Assembly (NCBI GenBank): GCA_017506865.1
Contig: JAFCMP010000129.1
Span: 62,001-126,000, forward strand
Direction of reading: 5' to 3'
Length of the DNA: 64,000 bases
From: Tribonema minus
Taxonomy: Eukaryota > Sar > Xanthophyceae > Tribonematales > Tribonemataceae
Shown here one piece after another: positions 34,109 through 45,643 of the stretch. The notes below the pieces were generated by a model, which was not told where the DNA came from, ran no database searches, and saw only the letters and a list, made by a program, of their open reading frames with translations. Every line of letters begins with the position of its first letter. Positions within the stretch are counted from its first letter, which is position 1. The translations under genes and the position numbers were made by a program.

Positions 34109-35880
34109 ATTCAGCTGACAGCAAGCTGTCATCATCATGCGACATGGAGCAGCACTTGGCATGTCGGCCACTTCAACCTGCTACCTGGGGCCAGGCGGAC
34201 AAGGGAGGACTGACATGCAGAGGAAGTTATTTGTTGCCAGTGATAGATGCCAGCTGAAGTTGAAAAAAAATAAGGCGAATAAGAGCAACTTGGTAATCCC
34301 CATTAGCTCATAGGACCAAAAACTGCTCACCCTGCCACTGTTTCAGAAAGTTTCTGAGTGTTTAATGTTTTGTACTTTGATTGCAAATTCATGACGTCGT
34401 CGGCTGCCAGACCGTCAACAGACGGTGCCCTTCATCAGCAAAGGCCTTTCATGCATCGACAAGATAAAGTTTTCAGTAGGCAAGACACGCATACTCAATA
34501 TGCACCATATTGCCTGCTGGTCAGTACCGCATGGTTGTCGGTCCAATGTACGTATATACTGAGATGATGAGATTTATGTGTTTCACCCACCTCATACACA
34601 AGAGATCCGGTGCTACCGTAGGCACTTGTTGATTGAAGGGTCTTGTTTCCTGTCAGCTTTATTGCTTGTGCCATGCCTCCACCGATAAGTGGAAGACACA
34701 GAAGCAACAAAGCTGTGAGCACGGTGTCCACATAGAGCGCTACGGCTAGGCACCCGGCAATACCACAACACTTTTTGACCAGGTTGGGCACCATATGGCT
34801 AATCCCATGATGTATGACATCCATTTCGGATGCAACGAGCGCTGGCAGCTGGCCCACTGGGTGACTGTCAAACCAACTCGCATCCTGCACAATATGCGGT
34901 CAAGGAAAGCATCGCAGCCAACTTAGACAAGTGCCCATACCTTAGGATCGGCGGTATGATGTCAGAATTGTTGGGATTGGCGGCATGGTGCAGCATCACT
35001 ATTGTCGATATCAGCAACTGGAATAACCTTATATTGCGTACATCCCTGGGGGGGGCCTACCTCAAGAAAATTCAGCTGGCATCAAACACGCTGAACTAAT
35101 GTGAAGCTGAGAACCAAAATTTAAGGCTGACTGAGTAGATGCCCCACCCCTTAATGAATGACACTGTGTCAGTGCCTGCTGGGGCAGTGACTTGGGGTGC
35201 AAAGCGCAAGAACCGATAGGTACTATTAGTAGTACGTGCACTCAAAAGCCACATCACACGTTTCTTGATGTCACCCAGCCATTCACACAACAAGTGCCTG
35301 TAGCAGCTTCAACATGACAATCAATCAAAGTTCGAGAGGGGGGAGACTACGATTGAATGTGGGATGATCCTGGCACCCAGAAGGGGGCGGCTACCTTGCT
35401 ATGGGTTTGTATACACACTTTTTGGCTCAGTGGTAAAGCCAGGGTCATCACAACACAACATCCAATGGTGCAAGAAATTGATAGTGGGTGCATCCATCAT
35501 GGCCATTGGAATCATTATGGCACGCGGCGCATTGACAGAAGTTGCGGTAGTGTAAGGCAGCACATGCACGTGCTGGGCCATGTGCGGCACCAAATGCATC
35601 TTGTTCATGCGCTACTACTAACCTTGCGGAGGATGGCATCCACATATGACTGCTGCAGTCGGAAAACTTGCTTTTCCGCGACTACACTCCATGTCCAGAA
35701 GAAAGTGGTTGCCGCCCCAGCTGATATCACACCTAGCTCCAGAAACACAAGGCAATACCCACGCACAGTGGCTTCCGTATCTGCGGCACTGCCGAATGCA
35801 TCCACAGCCTTGCCGGTGCTGAATATTTTGGCAAAGAGTACCGCATTGATGTCACAGTGCACAGAGGCATCAGCAGCCCA

Positions 35881-36594
35881 CTGGCAGTCATAGCACGCAA
35901 GAGGCTCACAAAAGGCAGACATGCGCATCAGTGTGCACCAGACAACAAACTGACAACGACTGTATAAAATACTGGTCTGTTGTACAGCCTTGGAGAATCT
36001 GATGGTCACCATTGTCCAAATTCGACTTCGTCATAGCAGCAACATGACGGCACACACTATGCCAAAAGCAGATAGCATCTTCATATTGCGCCTGGATGGT
36101 AGACTCAGTTATACCTACTTACCTTGCTAGGGGCATAGGTACATGCAGGACATTGCTGCAGTGACGTTGGTAAAGTCAACTCAACCTCATGCCCTCGTAA
36201 TTTGCAAGACTACTGTGTAGTAGCATACACTTCGGAAGTACGGAAGTAGACAGTATCGCGCCTGGACGAATGGACTCAGTCACATCTTGAAAGGAGCATA
36301 GGTACAAGCAGGGCATTGCGGCCGCAGTGACGTCGGTAAAGTCATGTCAACCTCATGCCCTCAAAGCTTGCGTAGTGACACATGAAATATTCCATATGGA
36401 TATGCAACTTCAAGTTAGTGAACCAAGCAAAAATGCCACTGGCACTGGCAGGCAGTGGATGGTGTCTCCGCATACGTACCGGCGCAAACATGAAAGCACC
36501 CCCAACTAAAAATTATTTTTGGTTGAATACGAGAGCTAGTGCTGCCGGTGCCATGTGTATTTCTCATTGAATTGTTTTTACTCGCCGAGTGCAG
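35881..36594. promoter_or_regulatory. Divergent region between transporter and acyltransferase, with tandem duplication
   Basis: Both flanking genes point away from here. A block of about 120 bp (GACTCAGT...GCATAGGTACA...AGTGACGT(T/C)GGTAAAGTCA...CCTCATGCCCTC) occurs at about 36096-36215 and 36258-36375. First exons of one or both genes may still hide here. The promoter role is inferred from position. Confidence 0.3.
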
Positions 36595-39500
36595 ATGTAT
36601 TTCGACCACCCGACACATGGCCTGATCTCCTGGCATTTGGCATCGGGTTTCCTGCCGAAGGACAAACCAACGATACTCGTTCCTAATCACCACAATGCTG
36701 GGATAGGTACGTAACTTTGACGCAGTACTTGCCAAGTGAAACCAAAACGCAAAGTATATCGCATAGACATAGAAATCCATTTTTGATTTTGTTTTCAACT
36801 GACAGTTGTGAATGAACTCTACGACTTGTCCAACAGCCAGACTGACAGTGCCTTGACTACAGCTCTTCTGAATTACAAGCAGGTGAGCAGCTGACACAGG
36901 TCATGCTGGCAGGGGATGTGTTCCAAAGCAGGTTCTTGTATCAGAACCGTTAGCCTGGCTTAAGCCGTAATTTTGGTCAAATATCTCAAAGGTGCACGTT
37001 GTCCGATGGCATACTGTAACAGTCGCTGGTGGCCACCTTCAAGTTCAACTTGAAATTAATGATTTCAAAACTACTTCAAGACTTCACCGACTCAGAGGAC
37101 AGACTGACAGTGACTCTGTATGCATTCAAATCAATGAACACTAAAACTTGCAGTATTCTTCTTGACTAGTAGTAAATTTACCTCTGAGTCAGTCTAGCCG
37201 TGCTAGCAAACAAGGGAGTGCACGCTGTGTACATGGCTGTGAGGGCCATGATGCTCCCCCCTCGCTATCGTTTTCCTTGATCCATGATGATCTCGGTCCC
37301 GGTGGAGCAGTGATTGCCCGCGGGGGCGGCAGCTCGGCCGCGGCGCCATGAGGCGTAGTCGAGAAGAGGCGTGCTGCCGCACGCAGACGGTCGCGCCAGG
37401 TGGCGCGGTTGAAGCTGCGTTGTAGCGTAGAAGGTGACGCCTAAAGGTGTGGCGCCGTTGATCGCGCCGGGGGCGCGGTAGAAGTGGTTTCAAGTTGCCA
37501 TGGCGCGCGCTGGAGCGGCGCGCCACGCGCAGGTTAGACGAAGGACGAAGCATATATATTCAATAAGTTAGTGTAGTAGTTGGCGCCAGAAGGTGCGGCG
37601 CCATTGATGATCGCGCCGCAGGCGCTGTTGAAGTGATTGCCATGGCGCACTCTGGAGCGGCGCGCCACGTGCAAATGTAGACGAAGGACGAAGCTGACGG
37701 ACAGAAGTATGCAGAGTTGCCATGGCACCCATAACTTGGGGTGGTGTAGTGAGGCAACGCTAGGCGGAGCAGTAGTTGAAGTAGGGCTTGCATTGCGAAT
37801 GCCTTTTGTGCAGTAATCAGACACGACTTTAACCTTCAACATGGCACAGCTTCTTCTGCTTTTACCTGTTTAGCCACGCTTGCATATCACGGTGATATTG
37901 CACTTGGGGAGGGCGCTCCGGTCCACCTCCCACGGCACCAGGCAGTGGGCATTTCCGGCTGTTTCAAGCCAAGGTTGAGACTGGGTCTCACACACACTTT
38001 CACCCTCTGTGGTTGGCACACCACCACAATGGCGATCTTGGCAGATGCTGACCTGTCCAGTACTATTTCAGATGGTGCTCCACCACACGGGAGTGTTCGC
38101 TGTTTCCGTCGGCACCTTTTCTGCACGCAACCTGCGGCGGCTCGGGCTCGAGATTCTGCACCATCAGCTGTGCTGTCTACCGGCATCCTCGCAAGAGAGC
38201 CACTTACAGCACTCGTGAGTCCAGACTAGGAGGCCAGCCACACGGAGTTCCGGGCAGACAGCAGCTGTAAACGGCGACAGCAGAGTTTTCGGGATTTATT
38301 GACCACCTGCCAGTGGGCGCACAGTGGGAGCACTCTGATGGAGTCCGAGTCGCTTGGCAGAACCTTGATGGGCTGTCGAGGTCGAATCAGCACCTTGGAT
38401 GAAGACGCAGGATGCTGCTGTGAAGTCTGGCTATGTGTGCCAGCAGCAGGATCGCTGGGTTTGTCCCCCCTTTGCTGAATCGCAGAGCGGCGGCCATGTG
38501 ACCAGTATGGCAAATCCGCGGGTGGTCTGTTGAAGCGGCGGCTGAATTTGCGGGAATAGTGGTTCACTCTGAGAGTGATGCCACAAGCAAAGAGCGGCAG
38601 GCTTGCTGGCGTTCAGTCGAAGGTTGATAACTCGGGGGATTGCGGGATGCCACCAGCTGCAGCAGTAAACACGGGCCAGGACCAATGGCCGAATGCTGCT
38701 GGGTGGTGCAGCGCAGGGCTTCGTGATGGTGCGCTTGGCTAGGGCGCTTGTCGGGTTGAGTGGAGCAAGTAAGAGAAGCACAAGGTCGGAATGTGTCCGA
38801 GCGGTGCTCCAGGACCTGTTGCTGCAGGCTTCGTTGTTGATGATGAGGTGAACGCGCTTGGCGTTTGTTGCTTTCGCTGGAGGTGGTGCTGCTTGCCAAG
38901 CTGCAGCAGCTGCCGAATCGGATCCGCTCCGCTCATCCGCGACCCTGAAACTCAAAAAGCAACCGAGCACTTATGCTATAGTAAAGTATCCAGGGCAGAA
39001 CAGGTGTTGAAGTTGGGTAATGGCATGCTGTAGCCCTATGTCAGGGGCATCTGCTGACTACTCACTTGTTGAAGTTGATGTTGTTCCTGATGTGATATTG
39101 TACTTCAACGGTGATATTCATACTTCAACCTCATGCCAACTTCAACTGTCATATCACTGCTCAGCGTGCAATAGCACGGCTCCACCCGTCACAACTTCAA
39201 CAACCAACAGCTCTACTGGTGCGTCTAAGTGAGGCCAAGTATCTACCATTGTCAAACTTCAACAGTTTGAGTGTCTTGACTGACTTCACTATAGCATAAG
39301 TGCTCGGTTGCTTTTTGGGTTTCAGGGTCGCGGATGAGCGGAGCGGATCCTGGCCCGATGCTGCAGGTACTTGCTTAAAGGGTGGAGGTGGGGTGGTGGG
39401 CAGGCCAGTGCTGGCGTTGTCCTGCTGTCGATCCCGAAGACTCCAGACTGAGTAATGAAATGAGGCGGGGCGAGGCCTCAGACTCCTCCAATGTGGAATG

Positions 39501-42500
39501 GCGCGGCTTTACACCCCCGTGCACCTGGCGATGATCCCAGGCAGTAGAGTGGAAGCACGCGGTTCCGCAAGGTTGCACGCGGTTCCGCAAGGTTGACAAA
39601 CAACAAGCAAGGACACACGAGAGCAGTGTGCTGTTGCGAGCCGAGAGTGATTAGGATGCAGGCACGCAGACCATGCATGTTGCCCAGGCACAAGAGACTG
39701 CTCGCAGTCAGTAGCAACATGGTGCTGACTACCGTGGCCCTAGTTTGAGGGCCCTAGGTGCTGTGATAGGCTGACTGAGCACCAATCCAAGCCTACAAGC
39801 AACTGCTGAACTTGCGCTGAACAAAGATTTTTGAGCCGTTGCATCCTGAGCCCAAATCTGCCAAGAAAACTGCAGAATGTAGCAGTGGAAATACGCCAGA
39901 TTCCCACAATATAGTATGCAGCTATTATAGCATGCTGTCAGCTGCAGCAGCTGCATCGTGACCCCCATTCAATTTGACAATTTATACTTTTCGGACTGAA
40001 TTGGGGCTGCAGATCTGTGTTCTTTGGACGTGCAAACCAACAATGCAATTGGCTGACAGAACATCCACCTTACAGGATTTGCAGGCTACAATTCCATGAG
40101 TAGCATGTCAGTCACCAGGAGCAAAAACCTTCTACAGTATGCTTTGTACTTCAACTACTTCTATAGTATGTATTGACAAGATGAAATTCAAATAACTGGA
40201 ATGACTTCAATCCTGGGCGAATCAAGATCTTGTTTGACACACGAACACGCGTGCCAACTTGAACTTACCAAATTGAACAGTCAATTTGAGTTGAAGCAGA
40301 TCAATCAGCAGACTTCGACTGTGCTTGGGACAGGGTGACATTTACGTACTACTTAGTAAGCCTACACTTCAATTGCACCAGGTGTACATCGACCTGGATG
40401 CTGAAATTAAAAATGCTGAAAAGCAAATGCTGAAAAGCACAACAGGAAGTTCAAATCAGGCCTTTACATGTCACACATGTATAGTATAAACTGTAAGCTG
40501 TAAACTTCTTCACTATATTGACAGAAAACGCAAATTTCAAATGATTCATTGAGTGATTTCAATGAAGTCAAGTCCAAATTGAGGTTCAGCTATGCTGGCC
40601 AGCATTTTTTTATACTTCAAGTTGAACATGTTGACCTTCAGGTGGCAGATGCCCATCTACTGTAGTTCAAACCTTGAAGTCAGCTGAGTTCACCACTGTG
40701 AAATTGGTTTTTAATGAATAGGATCAAACTCAGCATCCTGACCTACATCATGCTACTAACATATATAGAGAAGTTCTGATGGCATTAACATTTTTTAATG
40801 ATTTGAAGATTTACTTACATACTTTGACTTCAGTAATGGCATTGCTTAGACTAGCAGTCTTGTACTTGAAGTAGGCTGTAAACCCAACTTCCAGGAAGAT
40901 GCAGGTCGTTTCGCGCCAACCCAGGCCATTGTCATCATCCAGCAAGGTGTCTTGACGGTCTGTTCCAGTTGTGAGTTCATGCATATGCCTGGACTCTCCA
41001 ACTAAACTTTAGTTATAACTGCCATGCAGTGCACATTGGCATCCGCTGCCCGTTCTTGACTCAGTCAACTTGAAGGGTACTTTGCTGTACGTGCCACAGA
41101 GACGCTGGCGATAAGCACATGCCCCGGCCCAGTGCCTGTTACATTCCTGGGCCACATCAAGGTGCAAACGTCGCGCGTTGCCAAGTTCTTGGGTCCAAAG
41201 GACGTGGTGACAGTACGAGGGAAAGTGACCCGCACTCTTGCTGATGCTGTTGAGGACTGGCGGGCACGGTTTGAAGGCAGCGCTCTGGTGGTATTTGCAC
41301 AGGGCACTACATCGTCTGAGAACGCCATCGTCAAGTTCCAGGAAAGGATTTTCGAGCTTGAGGGGCAGAGGTGAGACTTCAATGGTCCAATTTAGTACCA
41401 CTAATGCTACTGCGGAGCATCATACTGCCTTCAAGTTGGTTATTTTGCCGGAGCGGCAAAGTATCCTGCATGCTCCACGCATGAAACATGCAGCGCAGTC
41501 TGTGCAGCACTCTATTTTCACAAAGTATAACGTGGCTAATGCACCGTCAGTGGAGTTGCGACAATTTGAAAATGTTCATGTGCAAACCATGTTCGTACAG
41601 CATACATACTGGCGCATGTGCGTATAAATTGTCGTACATCCGTACATGCGGATGTATCATATGGGGGAGCGGTCTTGCCTGCATACATGCCACTGAGCAT
41701 GGCATCAGTTCAAGCATCACATCGTAGTGCACAGGTGGACGCATAGGGCGCCAACGGATGCAGTGCGCTGGACCTGGCGGTTGCGCGCAACTGCCGCATC
41801 TGGTGTGTGTCCAAATGTTGTTGACAAAAGTGCCAGACAAGTGTAAACGCACTACCATGATAACAGTGTATAAGTATCATGAGTCATTACCTGTATTATG
41901 TACAGGAGTGCGCCCAAGTGCTGTCGATGCAACGCATCTCGGCACCTGTTGTCGATACAACGCATATGATATTTCGGTACCTGTACCGAGCTGCGTTGTA
42001 TTGACAACACCTGGGCGCACACAGATAACAACCTTCATTAGACTGCGTCTTTCGGACATGTTGCAAAGGTCAAGTACCCAATTCGAAGCACATGCCACAG
42101 TATGCTGAAGCTGACATTTAATCCATCACTGGTCCGCCCGATGCATGCACCTCTCATCGGTTCTGCAGGTGTGCCATCTGCCCAGTTGCAATCGAGTACG
42201 ACCTCCCATTCAAGATCCACACGCGCACAGCTACCAGCAGCTTCTTTGCAGATGGACTGGCCGCCTTCTTTCAACCCTACATTCGGGTGACCATAACCGT
42301 GTGTGCACCACTGAGCACAAAACTCACACCAGTCGAAATGGCGCAAGCCTGCACTGATACAGTACTGAAGTACTGCAAGCGGCAAGAGCCATCAACCATG
42401 GTAAGATTTGCTGCACGCATTGAGCTTTTGGATGCCATCCCTCTGAGTTGCTCGGAGTATCCAGGAACACATATTGCATAGTGCTGCCCATACATACTCA

Positions 42501-42762
42501 CCGTGCAACTCAATAGCTGTCTTTGTCAGTTGTTTTGCTGTTTGGGGTGTGGGCCAAGTGCAGCAACAGTGCGTGGCATATCATTTTGCCTCCGCGGATC
42601 GTCATGTGCTCACATGCTCATGTCTTGCTGCAATTCGTGTGGTGTGCCATTGCAGTTACACTTTTCGAGAAGGATGAGTGGCGCAAGCAAGTTGCCAGCG
42701 GTCAGTACCCGAGCAAGTACGGCAACTGGCAGCAACTGCTGCGACTGTTGAAAGGTGCATGA
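36595..42762 (+). CDS. Tentative PlsC-type (LPCAT/AUP1-like) acyltransferase, at least six exons
   Basis: Probable exons: 36595-36706, 36806-36882, 40382-about 40459, 40895-40946, 41100-41370, 42169-42400 and a last one ending 42762. The junctions 36706/36806, 40946/41100 and 41370/42169 agree in phase. Exon 1 has TILVPNHHNAGI, weakly like the NHxxxxD acyl-transfer block but lacking the Asp. The central exon has ALVVFAQGTTSS then FQERIFELEGQR, resembling the FPEGTxxN substrate block of glycerolipid acyltransferases. It is followed by CPVAIEYDLPF, like the usual QPVAIxY. The last exon (FEKDEWRKQVASGQYP) is out of phase with 42400, so a small exon may be missing. If correct, it would acylate a lysophospholipid at the ER. 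Missing catalytic residues and the 3.5-kb intron filled with repeats make the function uncertain. Confidence 0.5.
37422..37692 (+). repeat. Tandem duplication of a GC-rich unit of about 150 bp
   Basis: GGTGNGGCGCCNTTGAT...GATCGCGCCG...GCCATGGCGC...CTGGAGCGGCGCGCCACG...GACGAAGGACGAAGC is present twice, at 37440-37552 and 37590-37692. It lies in the large acyltransferase intron. Confidence 0.8.
38920..39350. repeat. Inverted repeat with 63-bp arms
   Basis: The arm at 38920-38982 (GGATCCGCTCCGCTCATCCG...CTATAGT) is the reverse complement of 39288-39350 with a single mismatch. The 305-bp spacer contains the 39032 element. It can form a long cruciform or foldback, or may be a foldback transposon. 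Confidence 0.85.
41908..42020. mobile_element. MITE-like element with about 40-bp imperfect terminal inverted repeats
   Basis: The left end GTGCGCCCAAGTGCTGTCGA mirrors the right end (reverse complement GTGCGCCCAGGTGTTGTCAA). The similarity continues through CAACGCA and CTCGG. Total 113 bp, no coding capacity. Related ends occur at 34008-34108, and a single end at about 57215-57265. Confidence 0.7.
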
Positions 42763-44877
42763 GCTGCATTGCACAATGGAGTGACAATCTGTAAACCTTA
42801 TTGCAAGAGCGCTCCCTGACAAAAATAGTCGTACCAGTTGCCATCAGCAGTGCTGGCAGTCACAACACTTGTGACACATGCACCTGACACATGCATGACA
42901 CATGCACAGTGGGTGACTACCAAGAAACAGATCGCGCGATGAGTCTCTCATAAAGCGGCCGTTTGGCGAGTCGCTTTCATGAAGCGTTCAGTGGCATTTC
43001 AAGTTTGCCAAGTTTTCTTCCAGGTATTCTCGGTGCTCAGTATTCTTTGCTGCTGAAATTGACACAAGCCTTACAAAAAGAAGGCAATTACTGCCACCAA
43101 AGTCTAGTCTTATGCTTTGCCTTGTACCCCGCCGCTGTCGCATAGTAAACTATGCATACTTAATTAGCTGCCGATTCCATCTGCACACATTCATATACAC
43201 ATGTACTGGTGCAGACTTGCTGGAAACAAGCGTGTGTTCATAATCATTCGGAAGTCTAAGTACGTCCCTGGCAGCGCTTAGCCTACCCCTGTCACCCAGG
43301 GGCTCGTACTTCAGGAATTCCCATTAGCACCTAGAATTATGATACGCTACTGACCTTTTTGTTGCCTGACGTGAGCATCGCTCACTGTGCACGATGCCAT
43401 GTGGATATTCCTTGGTAAAAGATGAAATGCACATCTTGGACAACTGAGGATTTGGGGCAGGAGGCGGGGGGGGGGGGGGCACAGGGAGCACAATAAGGGA
43501 CTTGCACGGGACTCATGGAGTTGTATTGATGAAGGCCCCATCAGAGGCTGGGTATCCCGTGTGTGGGACCGTGAGCACAAGCAAGCATCTCAGGACACCG
43601 TGACTGTGGGCAGAACACAGACATGACAAGGGGCATCAGCGCATGGAATATGTAACATTGACTTCTTGCAGCCAGGTGGCGTCCTGCACGGCCGCCGTTA
43701 GTATTATGTCGTGTGTGCTGCCGCGCATCATATGGAAGCATCATGTATACGTGGTGCTTGAGTTACGTGCTTGCACCTCTTCTGCTATAGGCCGCTTACC
43801 CTGTCGCGCATGCTGCATTGGATGAAATTCTGTCAGTTGTGCTGACAAGATACATACTAAACATAAACATACTCGCTGCCATCAGCAGAAAACACTCCAC
43901 AGGCTGCCATCATGATGGGGCCAACGCATGTGTTTTGATAGGCGATGCAACTTTTCCACCATCTGACAAAGGGTTCACCTCAGACATGCTGTCTACATGA
44001 CGGTTGCAGGTGCAAATATTGGCCGCACATTGAGCAAGTGCTTATGAAGGTCCACATGAATGGTTGTATTTTGTCCTGAGGTCTCTCGTCGCACGTTTTG
44101 GTTCAATTGACTCTTTGCACGAGAACTACTTCCCGAGTGAAGCAACGTGAAGCTATTCAGCTGTACTACAGCTTGCCATGTCTCTTTCGCGAAGTTCAAG
44201 TTGGGTGTGAGAATTATCCGGGAATAAGGTGGGTGACAACGATAAGGGCAAGAGAGGCCTCTAAGTTGAGCAGCCCATACGCAGTCCCTTCTACAGGTTG
44301 TGAACAATTGCAACTGAGGTAGCAACTATAAGTGGGTGTTATGTGTACTGTTATGGGTGCTGGATGAGTTCTATGTAGCATGATACGCACCTTCTGCCAC
44401 TGTCACCCAAGTGGCAACATGCCGCCATTTTGAGGCTAGCTGCAGATGCAGTGGGTGCTGCTGCCATTGAAGTGTGCGACAGACATAGTGACAGCGAGGA
44501 CCAGATGCTGTGAGTTCTGCTAGTGGAGATGCAGTCACGGTCTGTGCAGCAGGAGATGACACAAAGAAGCGCCCTCCGGTCATCTCAGTTTCCGCAAAGA
44601 ATGTCGGTCTGCCTTGCACAAAAGTGCATTTGCTCTTGCGAAAGTGCAAAAAAGTACTCGTAAGCGATGTCATTTTTTCAAATGTAAATGCCATCAAGAT
44701 ATTTGTGGTATGATATCATACAATTGCCAATAGTGTGCATACTACAGCACCATGACCCTCACGTCATTGGAGCAACATAACAACATTCATTATTGAAATA
44801 ATCATCAGCTGAACTTCAAATTCGAGAGTGAGTGTGATATGCAGGTTTTTATTGTGTGCATTCAGTCTATTTGTCAT

Positions 44878-44972
44878 GGCATAAAAGTGTCAAAGCATGC
44901 AGACATCAGCAGCACTGTGCTATCATGGCATAAAATTATCAAAAGCATGCAGACATCAGCAGCACTGCCACT
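44878..44972 (+). repeat. Tandem direct repeat, about 44-bp unit
   Basis: GGCATAAAA...TCAAAGCATGCAGACATCAGCAGCACTG is present twice. Confidence 0.9.
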
Positions 44973-45447
44973 TGCAGCTGCATATACACCAACAACCTGT
45001 ACCACCCAGCCGCTTAAAACTTGATGCACGCCATATGATGTTGTTTTGCTATGGGAAAGAAGGTATTTAGTTGTCAGTGCTGCCGTACAATAATTTGTGT
45101 CTGCGCAGATTTTTGCGAGCCCTGCCTCCTCCTCACACACCTGCAGTGTTGATGAGCAATTGCAGCTTGTGGCGCAGCAGTGACGTTTGATGCAGCTTCC
45201 TTCCTCTTCACCTCCCATCAGTCGTCGCCGCAGCCTGTGCTTGGTGTAGTACGTGTCGTACACGTATATACCACATGTAGTGCGCATCGTACACGTACCA
45301 AGACACGTGCATGGCACTGGTGCCGACAGCACCTGGCCGCACAACAGCAAGCGTCATGAGCAGGCTCATGCTTGCACTGAGATTGTGTTGTGACATGTGA
45401 CCAATACCATTTGTGTTATTACGCCACTTTTCACAGGCATACAAAAG

Positions 45448-45563
45448 CTTTTAGGCACTTCTGCAGCGAAGCTGATCTTCCTTTAACAACGTAGTAAAGG
45501 CAGGAAAGAAAGAAGCCTTTAGGCACTTCTGCAGCGAAGCTAATCTTCCTTTAACAACGTAAA
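45448..45563 (+). repeat. Tandem direct repeat, about 44-bp unit
   Basis: TTTAGGCACTTCTGCAGCGAAGCT followed by ATCTTCCTTTAACAACGTA occurs at 45450-45492 and 45519-45561. Confidence 0.9.
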
Positions 45564-45643
45564 GGCATTCTGCAGCACGACATCCACTCTGGATCTGGCC
45601 ACGGTCTCAGAGAGGCCATGAAAAACGGCCGAGTGCCCACGTG

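Larger units (their letters stand above)
22758..35880 (-). pseudogene. ABCB/P-glycoprotein-type full ABC transporter, probably a pseudogene
   Basis: Exons run 35623-35880, 34591-34884, about 33740-33960, 32948-33262, about 32263-32511, about 30413-30560, 29564-30102, 28521-28694, about 27865-28079, 27247-27596, 25721-26017, 24962-25058, 23443-23742 and 22758-23038. The order is TMD1, NBD1, TMD2, NBD2. NBD1 has GPSGGGKST (Walker A), [20 protein letters not shown] and DEPMSALD, a variant of DEATSALD. NBD2 has [30 protein letters not shown] and DEATSALD. The first membrane helix region is not found. Breaks: in-frame TGA at 33884-33886; one base missing after RLYD (about 32455); one missing in the T-run after EPVL (about 32346); one missing after GWF (about 28053). 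The NBD1 exon junction at about 32263 also does not match phase. The NBD2 half (27596 to 22758) is intact. Exons of the first half are not GC-rich, unlike neighbouring genes. Sequencing error is the alternative. Family role: ATP-driven export across a membrane. Confidence 0.8.
42763..45643. other. Convergent intergenic region with possible stray exons
   Basis: Between acyltransferase and membrane-protein stops. An open stretch at 43788-44000 (+), after CTATAG, reads AAYPVAHAALDEILSVV and ends MLST-stop. A stretch at about 44410-44512 (+) ends HSDSEDQML-stop. Both look like terminal exons but cannot be joined to anything. A poly-G run lies at 43466-43480. No confident gene. Confidence 0.35.
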
